DNA of 64,000 nucleotides from Deltaproteobacteria bacterium (GTDB lineage: Bacteria; Myxococcota_A; UBA9160; PR03): contig JAPSFT010000001.1 of NCBI GenBank assembly GCA_035063765.1, forward strand, positions 71,497 through 135,496, given 5' to 3'. Positions within the stretch are counted from its first letter, which is position 1, and the number at the start of each line of letters is the position of its first letter. A program made the translations under genes and the position numbers. The notes below the pieces were generated by a model. That model saw only the letters and a list, made by a program, of their open reading frames with translations. It had not been told where the DNA came from and did not search any database. Shown here piece by piece: positions 42,201 to 53,349 of the stretch.

Positions 42201-42712
42201 AAGATCCGGCCGAAGTCCTCGACCAGGCGCCAGGCGCGCTCGGCCTGGCCGTCGAGGATCGCGCGACACACCATCGACGAGAGGCAGCCGGAGGTGGCGA
42301 TCAGGCCCTCGGCGTGCTCGCGCAGGAGGTCGAGGTCGATGCGGGGCTTGTAGTAGAAGCCCTCGAGGTAGCCCTTGGAGACCAGCGTGACGAGGTTGCG
42401 ATAGCCGGTCTCGTCCATCGCGAGGAGCAGGAGATGGTGGATCGCGTCGAAGCCGGACTCGTCGCGCTCGCGCCCGGCCTTCTCGAAGCGCGAGCCGGCC
42501 GCGATGTAGGTCTCGCAGCCCAGGATCGGCTTCACGCCCGCGGCGCGCGCCTTCTCGTAGAAGTCGACGGCGCCGAAGAGGTTGCCGTGGTCCGTCATCG
42601 CCACCGCCGGCATGCCGAGCGCGGCGGCGCGCTCCATCAGCGGCCCGAGCTTGATCGCCCCGTCGAGCAGCGAGTACTGGGTGTGCAGGTGGAGGTGCGT
42701 GAACGGACGCAT
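39203..42712 (-). CDS. dnaE: DNA polymerase III alpha subunit
   Basis: 1169 residues. PHP domain at the N-terminus (FTHLHLHTQYSLLDGAIKL), polymerase palm with PDIDVDFCMRGRD (catalytic Asp pair) and GPGRGSSAGSL, fingers KFDFLGLKTL, then helix-hairpin-helix and OB fold (VRVGGLVTALRETRSRRGE). No intein interrupts it. It is the replicative chain-elongating subunit and is a sensible length for the DnaE1 type. Confidence 0.97.
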   Translation of the reverse strand: MRPFTHLHLHTQYSLLDGAIKLGPLMERAAALGMPAVAMTDHGNLFGAVDFYEKARAAGVKPILGCETYIAAGSRFEKAGRERDESGFDAIHHLLLLAMDETGYRNLVTLVSKGYLEGFYYKPRIDLDLLREHAEGLIATSGCLSSMVCRAILDGQAERAWRLVEDFGRIFPGRFYLELQRHGIPAQDQVNAELVKMAADLRLPLVATNDAHYLEQGDHPHHDVLLCIGTAANLEDPKRFRFDGQGFYVRDGDEMRELFHDHPSAVEATLEIAERCSLEIETGRYHLPEYQVPAGRTREQVLEEQAWAGLRRRLGLAPDEPIPTKHRVYEERMKSELGVIQSMGFAGYFLIVADFIDYARRSGIPVGPGRGSSAGSLAAWGLGITGVDPIEYDIIFERFLNPERVSMPDIDVDFCMRGRDQVIRYVAEKYDGTRTPAPDEMRVAQIATFGTLQARAAIRDVGRVLGMPFGDVDRIAKLVPETLGIKLDEAIAQSPDLRARIEADGQVARLFETARKLEGLTRHASKHAAGVVIGTEPLIRSVPLYRDARTGDVMTQYDMRCVEKVGLIKFDFLGLKTLTVIADAERAIRSREPGFSVEAVPLDDAATYDLLCKGDTEGVFQVESSGMTDLVVKLRPRQFKELIPLVALYRPGPLNSGMVEDYVNRKHGITKVDYMLPELAEITAETLGVIVYQDQVLQIANKLAGYSLGEADLLRRAMGKKKVEEMARQRERFVSGCTRNGIDAGRAAEVFDLIAEFAEYGFAKSHSTAYALITYQTAWLKANHPREYLAALLTVEAGNHDKLARYIAHARAQGIEVLPPDVNESARDFTVAAGGLRFGLAGVKNVGEGAIEAILEARGADAGRFPDLFDFAQRVDGRRVNRRVVESLVKCGAFDSLHPNRAAVWASLDPALERGAAAQRDREIGQASLFGGTAAAAAGEAPRLAEAAPWTERERLGFEKELLGFYVTGHPLAAVAPELARFADLRAGQAADYDGREVRVGGLVTALRETRSRRGETMAFGTLEDLEGAFDLVLFPAPYARLRALLKRALEPEPGSPPLPLLVSGKLEAGDPPKLLVNDAVTIEEAEVRFAKRLRLEVVAAEASRDRLLALRQALGQHPGDCPVLLSVRIPGESETVIALPDAWAVDPDDGLLRALDQLFGRRVAEVVV

Positions 42713-42750
42713 CGACCCTTCTTGCGCCTCTCACCCGTGCGAGCGGCGGC

Positions 42751-44328
42751 CTATTCCCACTCGATCGTCGCGGGCGGCTTCGAGGAGACGTCGTAGACGA
42801 CGCGGTTGACGCCGCGCACCTCGTTCGTGATCCGGCTCGAGGCGCGCGCCAGCACCTCGTGCGGGATCCGCGCCCAGTCGGCGGTCATCGCGTCGACCGA
42901 GGTGACCGCGCGCAGCGCGATCGTGTGCTCGTAGGTGCGCTCGTCGCCCTGCACGCCGACGCTCTGGATCGGCAGGAAGACGGCGAAGGCCTGCCAGATC
43001 CGGTCGTAGAGGCCGGCGCGGCGGATCTCCTCGATGAAGATCGCGTCGGCCCGGCGCAGGATCGCGAGCCGCTCGGCCGTCACCTCGCCGAGGATGCGGA
43101 TCGCGAGGCCCGGCCCCGGGAAGGGGTGGCGGCCGATCAGCTCCGCGGGCAGGCCGAGCCGGCGGCCCACCTCGCGCACCTCGTCCTTGAAGAGCTCGCG
43201 CAAGGGCTCGACCAGGGCGAGGCGCATGCGCTCGGGGAGCCCTCCCACGTTGTGGTGGGTCTTGATCGTCTGCGAGGGGCCGCGCACCGAGACGCTCTCG
43301 ATCACGTCCGGGTAGAGCGTGCCCTGCACGAGGAAGTCCGGCCGCGCCCCGGGCCCGGAGCCGCCCAGACGCTGCGCCTCCTCCTCGAAGACCTCGATGA
43401 AGAGGTGCCCGATGATCCGGCGCTTGCGCTCGGGGTCGCTCACGCCGGCCAGCGCGCGCAGGAAGCGCTCGCGGGCGTCGACGACGTCGAGGTGGATCCC
43501 GAGCGCGTCGCGGAAGGCCCGCTCGACCTCGGCCGCCTCCCCTTCGCGCAGGAGCCCGTGGTCCACCAGGATGCAGTGCAGCCGCTCGCCCACCGCGCGG
43601 TGCACGAGGGCGGCCGCGACCGAGGAGTCCACCCCGCCCGAGAGACCGCAGACCGCGCGCCCCTCGCCCACCTGCTCGCGCACCCGGTCGATCGCCTCCT
43701 CGAGGAAGGCCTCCATCGACCACGACGAGCCGCAGCCGCAGATCCCGTGCACGAAGCCCGCGAGCAGCTCGCCGCCGCCCTCGGTGTGGACGACCTCGGG
43801 GTGGAACTGGAGGCCGTAGAGGGGCGCCCCGCGCCGGCGCACCGCAGCAAAGGGCGAGTGGTCGCTCGACGCCAGCACCTCGAAGTCCGCGGGCAGGCGC
43901 AGCACGCGGTCGCCGTGGCTCATCCAGACCGTGCGCTCGCGCGCGCCGCCCGCCCAGCCGGCGAAGAGCGGGTCGTCGCGCTCGACCTTGAGCTGGGCGC
44001 GGCCGTACTCGCGGTCGTCGGCCTTCTCGACGACGCCGCCGAGCGTGTGGCAGATCCACTGGAGGCCGTAGCAGATGCCGAGCACCGGGACGCCGAGCGC
44101 GAGGATCTCCGGCGACGCCACGGGCGCGTCCGGGGCGAGCACACTCGCCGGCCCGCCGGAGAGCACGATCCCGCGCGCGCCCCAGGCCCGGATCCGCTCG
44201 AGCGGCAGGTGGCAGGGGTGGATCTCGCAGTAGACGCCGCGCTCGCGGATGCGCCGTGCGATCAGCTGCGTGTACTGGCTCCCGAAGTCCAGGATCAGCA
44301 CGCGATCGCGATGGGCCTCCGCGGACAT
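42751..44328 (-). CDS. guaA: GMP synthase (glutamine-hydrolysing)
   Basis: 525 residues. Glutamine amidotransferase domain with nucleophile Cys in [10 protein letters not shown] and HGD/FHPE residues ([12 protein letters not shown]), ATP pyrophosphatase P-loop [14 protein letters not shown], and C-terminal dimer domain ([15 protein letters not shown] is seen as [15 protein letters not shown]). It converts XMP to GMP. It lies 14 bases after guaB. Confidence 0.98.
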   Translation of the reverse strand: MSAEAHRDRVLILDFGSQYTQLIARRIRERGVYCEIHPCHLPLERIRAWGARGIVLSGGPASVLAPDAPVASPEILALGVPVLGICYGLQWICHTLGGVVEKADDREYGRAQLKVERDDPLFAGWAGGARERTVWMSHGDRVLRLPADFEVLASSDHSPFAAVRRRGAPLYGLQFHPEVVHTEGGGELLAGFVHGICGCGSSWSMEAFLEEAIDRVREQVGEGRAVCGLSGGVDSSVAAALVHRAVGERLHCILVDHGLLREGEAAEVERAFRDALGIHLDVVDARERFLRALAGVSDPERKRRIIGHLFIEVFEEEAQRLGGSGPGARPDFLVQGTLYPDVIESVSVRGPSQTIKTHHNVGGLPERMRLALVEPLRELFKDEVREVGRRLGLPAELIGRHPFPGPGLAIRILGEVTAERLAILRRADAIFIEEIRRAGLYDRIWQAFAVFLPIQSVGVQGDERTYEHTIALRAVTSVDAMTADWARIPHEVLARASSRITNEVRGVNRVVYDVSSKPPATIEWE

Positions 44329-44342
44329 CGGCGCGCGCCTCC

Positions 44343-46401
<2,059 letters not shown>

Positions 46402-46405
<4 letters not shown>

Positions 46406-47925
46406 GGGAGCAGCCTCGAGAACGCGCCGCGCAGCAGGTCGAGCGGGTCGCGCCGGCCCTCGAGCGGGAGCAGGAAGAGGGTGGACTCCTCCATCCACTC
46501 GAGGTTGCGGCGCATCTCCTCGGCGAGGTCCGCCTCGCCGGGCCGCACCAGGAGCAGGTGCAGGAGGCGCGAGCGCGGCAGCGAGCGCAGGGCCTCGCCG
46601 AGCGGGCGCAGGGCGGCCACGCCCTCGGCGACCGGGCCGTCGAGGAGCAGCATCGTCCCGATCGCGCCGTGACCCGCCAGGGGCCAGAGCGGCGCGTAGC
46701 CGTCGCTCGTCGGCACGTGCACGAGCTCGATCCCGAGGTCGTCCTCGAGCCGCAGGCGCGCAATCGGGGCGAGCGCGTGGGCGGGGATCCCGTCGGCCAT
46801 GCGCGGGTGCGGCACCAGGCCGGGAACGGCGCGCAGGACGCGCAGGAAGTCGCGGGTGGCGGCGGCGCTCGCGGAGGCGATCAGGAGCTTGCCGTCGCGC
46901 TGGACGCCGCCGCGCGCGCCCAGCCACTCGCGCACGCGCCGGATCTGGGTGGCGCGGAACAGGCCCGCGTCGGGCGGCGGCACCGGCGCGCCGGCGCGGA
47001 CCTCGACGATGCCGCGCTGCACGAGCGTCTGGAGGGTGCGGAGCACCTGGTAGTCGGGGTAGGAGGAGTGGTCCACCACCTCGCCCACCTGGCTGTAGAG
47101 CTCGAGCAGGAGGAGCACCTCCTGCGTCAGGGGGTGCACGACGCTCGGCAGCGCGCCGCTGCGCACGCGCAGGCTCACGTGGGCGTCGAGCGACGGCAGC
47201 TCGGCGCGCTGGCGGCGCCACTCGTCGAGCTGGCGCATGCCCTCCATCAGGAGCGCGCGCGTGGTGGCGGTGATGCGCGGCGGGAGCGTGATCGGCTCGG
47301 GCCGGAAGGCGAAGCTGCCCTCGCCCCAGGTGAGCAGGCGGAAGAGCGCCTTCTCGCCGTCCACGGGCCCCGTCACGGCCTGCACGACGTCGCCCTCGTG
47401 CAGGTGGACGCGGCCCCGCTCGCCGCGCCCGTCGGGCGTGCGCCGGCGCAGCTCGAAGGTGCCGCTGCGCCGGTTCAGGTGGAAGAGCTGGAGGAGGTCC
47501 GCGAGCGGGATCTGCGAGAGCCGGCCCTCCACCTCCTCGCGCGACTCGCGCATCATCGCGTCGAGCTCGGAGCTGCGCGCCGTCAGCTCCGCCACGCGCT
47601 CGCCCACCTCGTCGGGGTCGGCGTCGAGCGGCAGGTGCACCGCGCCCCACTCGCCCGGCGGCAGGTGCTCGCTGTCGGCCACGAAGACGAAGCGCACGCG
47701 CCGCGTGCGCGGATTCGTACGCAGGATCTCGACCAGCTTGCCGGCCTCGATCAGCGACAGGGCGCCGACCGTGACCAGCACCTCGGGCACCTCGGCGACG
47801 CAGGCCTCGAGCGCATCCGCCCCGTTCGCGACCGCACGCGTCGCGTAGCCGCGCACGGCGCAGGCCTCGCGGATCCTGTCGGCCCGGTCCGGGTTCGCGT
47901 CGGCGACGACGACGAGGCGGCTCAC
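46402..47925 (-). CDS. REC-like and DUF4388 (PatA-type) regulatory protein
   Basis: 507 residues from GTG 47925. The N-terminal receiver-like domain lacks the usual phosphoacceptor pattern (EVLVTVGALS where Asp is expected). DUF4388 follows (GRLSQIPLADLLQLFHLNRRSGTFELRR, GRVHLHEGDVVQAVTGPVDGEKALFRLL, about 135-215). The C-terminal half has a GTPase-like beta/alpha pattern without a P-loop. The family is common in myxobacteria. It sits between a REC/GGDEF protein and a cNMP-binding protein in one operon. Confidence 0.8.
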
Positions 47926-47935
47926 GGAGGCCCTC

Positions 47936-49771
47936 CTAGCGCGCGATCGGGACGCCGAGCGCCCGCTGGAGCTGGAACGCCAGGTGCTCGACGAGCACCC
48001 GGTCGGCGGTCTGGAAGAGGTTCGCGGCGTCGCCCGCGGCGCCGGGCTCGCCGACCAGCGCGTAGGCGGGCCCCTCGGCGTAGTAGAGGAGGAAGGGGCG
48101 CCGCGAGCCGATCTGCTGCGGCGCGACGCAGGTGACGGGCACGCCCGCGAGCGCCTCGGCGCGGCCGTCGGTGACGACCACGAGCTCCGTGCGCGTCGCG
48201 GCGGGGTCGAGGCGCGCGAGGCCGTCGCGGACCACGTGGAGCAGCGACGGGCCCGGCGAGATGCACAGGATCCCCCGCTCGGTGGCGCGCCGCTCGACCT
48301 CCGCGATCACGAAGCGCACGACCTGCTCGAAGGCCTCGGCCGGGAGCGGCTCGCCGCGGCCGGCCAGCGCGTCGAGCAGGATCGGGAAGGGCTTGTGCTC
48401 GAGGCCGAGCGCGTGCACGAGGCTCTCGCGATCCTCGGCGAGGCGCGCGCCGAGCGTGCGCTCGAGCTCCTCGAGCTGGGTGCCGTCCACCGGGTAGCTC
48501 GCGGCCGCCAGCACCAGGCGCGGGCGGGGCCCGGCGTCGCGGGCCAGGAGCTCGCCGCGCTCCAGCACCTCGCCGATGCGCCGCTTCAGGACGGCCGCGC
48601 CCAGCGCGTCGGTCTCGGGCAGCAGGATCGCGAAGCGGCTCTCGCTCTCGGCCGCCAGGAGGTCCGTCGTGCGCAGCACGCGGCCCACCTGGAAGGCGAA
48701 GCGCTCGAGCCAGGCGGCGAAGTCGGCGTCCACCATCTCGCGCCGGAACTCGGCGAGCCCGGAGAGCTCGACCTCGAGCAGCGAGAAGGCGCGCCCGAAG
48801 CGGTTCGCCTTGCGGATCTCGTTGCGCACCACGTCGTCGAAGAAGGCGCAGGTGTAGGCCTTGGTGAGCGGGTCGCGGAAGGAGCGGTGCTCGAGCGCGC
48901 GGAAGCGCAGCGCGTTGGCGACCGCGATCGCGGCCGAGACCGCGAAGCGCTCGGCGACGAGGTGGTCGCGGTCCTCGAAGGGCGCCGCGGCGAGCTTGTC
49001 GGTGAGGCGCGCGAAGCCGAGCAGGCGGCCCTCGTGGCGGAAGGGCACGACCAGCGCCGGGCTCGCGTCCCCCTCGCCGGGCCGTTCGAAGGGCATCCCG
49101 TCGGGCGTCTGCAGCGGCTCGAGGCCCGGCGGCAGGGAGTCGAGCGCGATCTCCTCGGGCTCGCGCGCGACCTCCACGAGGCCGCGGGTGGCCGCGAGCC
49201 GCAGGCGCGCGGGATCGTCGGCGCGCGCGAGCCAGACGACGCCGCCCTCGGCCCGGGTCTCCAGGCACAGGCCCTCGACGATGCGATCGGCGAGGGGCTC
49301 GAGCGAGAGCGTCGAGAACAGGGCCAGGGTGCGCTCGTAGAGCGAGAGGACGCCCAGGTACTCGAGGTTCTCCGCCATGAGCGACGCGTGCTCCTGGCGG
49401 AGCCGGCGGCGCTGGAGGATCTGCTCGAGGGAGCGGTTGAGGAGCGAGGCGTCGAGGGGCTTCAGCAGGTAGTCGCTGGCGCCGGCCCGCATCGCTTCCA
49501 CCGCAGTGCGCACGTCGCCGACGCTGGTCACGACCACCACGTCCTGCTCGGGCCAGCGGGCCTTCACCCGCTCGACGAGCTCCGCGCCGGAGAGGCCCGG
49601 CATCACCAGGTCCGTCACCAGCACGTCGAAGGCCTCGCGCTCGAGCAGGTGGAGCGCCTCCTCGCCGGCGCCCGCCGTGCGCACCTCGTAGCCCTGCTGC
49701 TCGAGCAGGTCCTCGAGGTACACGCGGAAGTAGCGCTGGTCGTCGACCGCGAGGATGCGCGCCTTGGCCAT
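47936..49771 (-). CDS. Response regulator with GAF and degenerate GGDEF domains
   Basis: 611 residues. REC domain at 5-125 with the phosphoacceptor Asp in VTDLVMPG and conserved Lys in YLLKPLD. A GAF-like region follows (about 145-280), then a GGDEF-type domain (FRDPLTKAYTCAFFDDVVRNEI) whose signature is replaced by AAESESRFAIL, so cyclase activity is unlikely. A further alpha/beta region completes the protein. It probably passes phosphorylation signals to the neighbouring DUF4388 protein. Confidence 0.82.
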   Translation of the reverse strand: MAKARILAVDDQRYFRVYLEDLLEQQGYEVRTAGAGEEALHLLEREAFDVLVTDLVMPGLSGAELVERVKARWPEQDVVVVTSVGDVRTAVEAMRAGASDYLLKPLDASLLNRSLEQILQRRRLRQEHASLMAENLEYLGVLSLYERTLALFSTLSLEPLADRIVEGLCLETRAEGGVVWLARADDPARLRLAATRGLVEVAREPEEIALDSLPPGLEPLQTPDGMPFERPGEGDASPALVVPFRHEGRLLGFARLTDKLAAAPFEDRDHLVAERFAVSAAIAVANALRFRALEHRSFRDPLTKAYTCAFFDDVVRNEIRKANRFGRAFSLLEVELSGLAEFRREMVDADFAAWLERFAFQVGRVLRTTDLLAAESESRFAILLPETDALGAAVLKRRIGEVLERGELLARDAGPRPRLVLAAASYPVDGTQLEELERTLGARLAEDRESLVHALGLEHKPFPILLDALAGRGEPLPAEAFEQVVRFVIAEVERRATERGILCISPGPSLLHVVRDGLARLDPAATRTELVVVTDGRAEALAGVPVTCVAPQQIGSRRPFLLYYAEGPAYALVGEPGAAGDAANLFQTADRVLVEHLAFQLQRALGVPIAR

Positions 49772-49840
49772 GCCGCCTCTCGGACGCGCGCCCGCCGTCC
49801 CGGCCGGGAGGGCCGGGCGGGGAGGACGCGTCGCCCCTCC

Positions 49841-51295
49841 TCATCGGCCGGAGGCGGCAGCTCCTGAAAGGAAGGCGCGGGGCGGCTCGGGAAGCTCCCC
49901 GGAGGCTCCGGGGGCGCAGGGGGTCCCCAGGAGGGAATGGGGAGTGGCCTCGGCGATCCGGACCTCCACGAGCGCCCCCGGGCCCGTCCGGGGCCCCGGG
50001 TCGCCGCCGGCCCCCGGCTCCGCCTCGAGGTGGACGATCCGGTGCTGGGGGTCGCGGCCCTGGAGCCCCCCGCCCTTCCGGCTCGGGCCCTCGACGAGCA
50101 CCTCCGTGCGCGAGCCCACCCGGCCCCGGTGGTAGGCGATCGTGAGCCCGCGCTGGAGCGCCTGGAGGGCCTCGAGGCGGGCCTGGGCCTCCCCGGCCGG
50201 AACGGAGCCCTCGCTCTCGCCGGCGGCGGCGGCCGTGCCGGGGCGCGGCGAGTACTTGAACGAGTACGCGTCGACGAAGCCCACGTCGCGCACGAGCGCC
50301 AGGGTGTCCTCGAAGTCGCGCTCGCTCTCGCCCGGGAAGCCCACGATCAGGTCCGTCGTCAGGACGAGGTCCGGCCTGGCGGCGCGCAGCCGGGCGGCGA
50401 GCGCGCGCACGTCGTCGGCGCGATAGCGGCGTCGCATGCGGGCCAGGACCGCATCCGAGCCGCTCTGGGCCGGCAGGTGGACGTGCGGCTGGAGGGTCGC
50501 GAGCGCGCCGTGGGCCGCGATCAGGGCGTCGTCGAAGAAGATCGGGTGGGGGCTCGTGTAGCGGAGCCGGCGCAGACCCGGGACGGCATCGAGGCGGTGC
50601 AGGAGCTCGGCGAAGGCGACGGTGCCCGTGCGCTCCGCGTGGCCCCGCCGCCGGTCGTGGCGGCCGTAGGCGTTCACGGTCTGCCCGAGCAGGGTCACCT
50701 CGACCACCCCGCCCGCCGCCAGCGCCTCCACCTCGCGCACGATCGCCTCGGCCGGCCGGCTGATCTCGCGGCCGCGCGTGTGGGGGACGATGCAGAAGCT
50801 GCAGAACATGTCGCAGCCTTCCATCACCGTGACGAAGGCGCGGCCCGGGGTCTCGCTCGAGAGGGCCGGGTGGCGGCCCGGCAGGTCGAAGCGGGCGAGA
50901 TCGCGCTGCTCGCCCGTCTCCGCGCGGCGCTGGCCGGCCAGGGCGGCGTCGGCGAGCGCCGGGACGAGCCGCAGGTTGTGGGTGCCGAAGACGAAGTCGA
51001 CCTGCGGGAACCGGGCCAGGAGGAGATCGCCCTCCTGCTGGGCCACGCAGCCGCCGACCCCGACGAGGCGGCCCGGCTGCTCCTCCTTCCACCGCCGCAG
51101 GAGGCCGAGGTCGCTGTAGAGCTTGTGCTCCGCCTTCTCGCGGACGGAGCAGGTGTTGACCACCAGGAGATCCGCCGCCTCGGCGCCGCCGGCCGCAGCC
51201 CAGCCCGCGTGGAGCAGGAGGTTCGCGACCTTCTCCGAGTCGTGGGCGTTCATCTGGCACCCGAAGGTGCGGATCGCGAAGCGCTTTTCGGCCAT
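49841..51295 (-). CDS. miaB: tRNA (N6-isopentenyl adenosine)-C2 methylthiotransferase
   Basis: 484 residues. UPF0004 domain with Cys residues in FGCQMNAHDSEKV, TCSVREKAE and GGCVAQQEG, a radical-SAM CxxxCxxC (EGCDMFCSFCIVP) and TSPHPIFFDD, then a TRAM domain with a Gly/Pro-rich extension. It adds the methylthio group at A37 of tRNAs reading UNN codons using two iron-sulfur clusters. Confidence 0.96.
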   Translation of the reverse strand: MAEKRFAIRTFGCQMNAHDSEKVANLLLHAGWAAAGGAEAADLLVVNTCSVREKAEHKLYSDLGLLRRWKEEQPGRLVGVGGCVAQQEGDLLLARFPQVDFVFGTHNLRLVPALADAALAGQRRAETGEQRDLARFDLPGRHPALSSETPGRAFVTVMEGCDMFCSFCIVPHTRGREISRPAEAIVREVEALAAGGVVEVTLLGQTVNAYGRHDRRRGHAERTGTVAFAELLHRLDAVPGLRRLRYTSPHPIFFDDALIAAHGALATLQPHVHLPAQSGSDAVLARMRRRYRADDVRALAARLRAARPDLVLTTDLIVGFPGESERDFEDTLALVRDVGFVDAYSFKYSPRPGTAAAAGESEGSVPAGEAQARLEALQALQRGLTIAYHRGRVGSRTEVLVEGPSRKGGGLQGRDPQHRIVHLEAEPGAGGDPGPRTGPGALVEVRIAEATPHSLLGTPCAPGASGELPEPPRAFLSGAAASGR

Positions 51296-51421
51296 GGGCG
51301 GGCCGAACCTATCCGACGGGGTCGGGGCCTGCCAAGCGCTGCGACGGCCAGGACCCCGCGGGGCTCCGAGGCTTCTCCCGCCCGTCCGCGCGAACGAAAT
51401 GCAGCGATCGACAAATCATGT

Positions 51422-51451
51422 TTGACACGGCGATGTGACCGCAGGCATACT
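51422..51451 (+). promoter_or_regulatory. Promoter of the candidate small RNA
   Basis: TTGACA (51422-51427), a perfect -35 consensus, followed after 18 bases by CATACT (51446-51451), in a stretch unusually AT-rich for this window. No gene lies downstream on the plus strand; a structured region and terminator do. Confidence 0.6.
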
Positions 51452-51457
51452 GCGTTC

Positions 51458-51628
51458 GTTGCCAGAGAGAGGTCGCCCAGACAACGATTCACTCAGGTTA
51501 CGGAGCGGCGGTGGATATGGCATTTCGACACGAAATGTCCAACCTCTCACCCCCCATCATCTATCCACCGCCACTCCCCCCTGTACGACGCCCCGCCCGA
51601 GCCCCGGCTCCGGCGGGGCGTCTCGTTT
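51458..51628 (+). ncRNA. Candidate structured small RNA with C-rich loops
   Basis: Between a consensus-like promoter and an intrinsic terminator lies about 170 bases without a gene. Perfect stems: GGCGGTGGATA (51507-51517) with TATCCACCGCC (51562-51572), enclosing CATTTCG-ACA-CGAAATG (51521-51537). Two unpaired C-rich runs (51541-51555 and 51573-51582) could pair with Shine-Dalgarno sequences. It converges with the VWA gene. No match to 6S, SRP, tmRNA or RNase P is apparent. 5' end estimated. Confidence 0.6.
51587..51628 (+). terminator. Intrinsic terminator of the candidate small RNA
   Basis: An 11 bp perfect stem GACGCCCCGCC / GGCGGGGCGTC, continuing past a C/C mismatch into GAGC/GCTC, followed by TCGTTT. 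It is the best terminator in the window. Confidence 0.75.
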
Positions 51629-51702
51629 CGGCAGGGCGGGACGGTCCCCGGTGATCGAATGCGCAACGGTGCAAGAGATCGGCGGTGGGAGTCGAGATCG
51701 GA

Positions 51703-53130
51703 TCAGAGCACGAGCTTGTCGACGACCTTGGAGAGCTGGCGGAGGTTGCGGCATTCCTCGGCGACGCTCGTGTAGGGGAGGTACTTGTCCATCACGCTGT
51801 CGCCGAAGCCCCAGGCGCTCGGGCTCTCGGGGTTCAGCCAGATCACGTTCTTGGCCTTGGCGTGCACGTCGCGCAGGCACCAGGCCTTCGGGTCGTTGTA
51901 GTTGTTGCGGGCGTCGCCGAGCACGAGCACGGTGGTCTTGGCGTCGATCGCGTTCAGGTAGTCGCGCCAGAAGGTGTGGAAGGCCATCCCGAAGTTCGAG
52001 CGCGTGTAGACGTTGATGACGCCCCCGCCCTCGAGCGCCTCCTCGATCGCCTTGCCCACCTCGTGGTCGTGGAAGACCTGGGTCACCTCGCCGAGCTCCG
52101 CCACGAAGACGAAGCTGCGGATCTTCGTGAAGCACTCCTGGAGGCTGTAGACGAACTGCAGCATGAAACGCGAGACGTTCGCGACCGACGACGAGACGTC
52201 GCAGAGGATCACGAGCTTCGGGCGGTCCTTGCGCCGCTCCTTGAACACCAGCTCGAAGGGCACCCCGCCGCGCGCCATGTTGCGGCGCAGCATGGTGTGG
52301 AGGTCGAGCTTGCCCTTCTTGAGCCGCCGGCGGCGGATCGACATCACGTTCTTGATGCGCTGGGCGAGGCGGTTCACCACCTCGCGCATCCGCGCGATCT
52401 CCTCCTCCGTGAGGCTGTAGAAGCTCTTCTCGAAGAGCGCCTCACGGCGGAACTTCTCCATGTAGTCGAAGTTCCGGGTCTGGAGCTCGCGCTCCATGTA
52501 GCTGCGCACGCTCTGGCGCAGCGCCTCGAAGAAGCGCTCGGCGAGCCGCCCGATCGCCTCGGCCTCGGCGTCGCCCATCCCGGCGGCGCGCAGGCGCGCG
52601 GCCAGGTCGCGCAGCTCGCGGGTGGCGCCCTCGGCGTTCATCGCCTCGAGCGTCCGGCGGCCGAAGAAGCCGATCTGGAGCATGTTCTCGATCCGCGCGA
52701 CGCCGCTCTGGGCGGCGGCGGCGCGGATCATCTGCTCGAGCTCCGAGAGGTCGCCGGTGAGCAGCGCCCGCGCCAGGTCCGAGAGGTCCACCTCCCCTTC
52801 CGGCACCTGTCCGCTCTCGAGCATCTCGCGGATCTTCTGGAGCAACTGCTCCATGTCGATCCCGTCGGTGGCGAGCGCCCCGGCCGCCTGCTCGAAGGCG
52901 TGCTTCAGGTTGTCGTGGAAGCCCGACCAGTAGAGGTCGAAGAGCTGGTCGTAGGTGGCGACGTCGTCGCCGCGCTTCACCAGCGAGGCGCGCAGCGCGT
53001 CGCGGAACACCTCGCGATCGTCGATCGAGAGCTCGTCGAGGGCCGCGAAGGCGTCGATCGCCTCCGCCACCGACACGCGCAGCCCGCTCTTGCGCAGCAG
53101 GTTCGCGAACTCGACGATCTTGCGTTGCAC
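51703..53130 (-). CDS. VWA-domain protein, CoxE-like
   Basis: 475 residues from GTG 53130. Helical N-terminal region (FANLLRKSGLRVSVAEAIDAF), then a von Willebrand A domain with MIDAS residues in LVILCDVSSSVANVSRFML, matching DUF444/CoxE proteins. Such proteins pair with a MoxR ATPase to mature metal cofactor enzymes or act on protein complexes. The MoxR gene lies upstream, separated by a small inserted element. Confidence 0.9.
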   Translation of the reverse strand: MQRKIVEFANLLRKSGLRVSVAEAIDAFAALDELSIDDREVFRDALRASLVKRGDDVATYDQLFDLYWSGFHDNLKHAFEQAAGALATDGIDMEQLLQKIREMLESGQVPEGEVDLSDLARALLTGDLSELEQMIRAAAAQSGVARIENMLQIGFFGRRTLEAMNAEGATRELRDLAARLRAAGMGDAEAEAIGRLAERFFEALRQSVRSYMERELQTRNFDYMEKFRREALFEKSFYSLTEEEIARMREVVNRLAQRIKNVMSIRRRRLKKGKLDLHTMLRRNMARGGVPFELVFKERRKDRPKLVILCDVSSSVANVSRFMLQFVYSLQECFTKIRSFVFVAELGEVTQVFHDHEVGKAIEEALEGGGVINVYTRSNFGMAFHTFWRDYLNAIDAKTTVLVLGDARNNYNDPKAWCLRDVHAKAKNVIWLNPESPSAWGFGDSVMDKYLPYTSVAEECRNLRQLSKVVDKLVL

Positions 53131-53159
53131 GCGCTCGACTCCGCGGGCCGCGTCGCTAG

Positions 53160-53349
53160 TGCCCTGTCTCGGAAGTTCGCCTGCATTCGATCGCGGCTAC
53201 GGGCCGCTCGCAGCGTTGCGCTCCCTCCCCATGGCGACGGCCATGACTCGGTCGCGCGCCTTGCGAGCGGCCCGTAGCCGCGATCTCGGTGCACACCCAG
53301 CCGCCCGCGACGGCTCGAGACTTCGACGGCGAACTTCCGACACAGGACA
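53160..53349. mobile_element. MITE-like non-autonomous element between moxR and the VWA gene
   Basis: 190 bp with 22-base terminal inverted repeats (53160-53181 and 53328-53349, 20 of 22 matching), flanked on both sides by CTAG (53156-53159 and 53350-53353), a plausible 4-base target duplication. Internally a second, perfect 24 bp inverted repeat (53189-53212 / 53262-53285) can form a long hairpin. It has no transposase. Length, paired inverted repeats and target duplication fit a MITE mobilised by an IS in trans. Confidence 0.82.

Noticed and set aside
39077-42796. Open frame of about 1200 codons on the plus strand
   Set aside because: Antisense shadow of dnaE; composition rich in Arg, Ala, Val with no domain pattern.
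51458-51628. 6S RNA identity for the structured RNA
   Set aside because: The long interrupted rod with a central bubble typical of 6S RNA is not seen; the stems are two short perfect ones.
53160-53349. Coding potential across the MITE-like insertion
   Set aside because: Frames on both strands are explained by the inverted repeats; no transposase motif is present.
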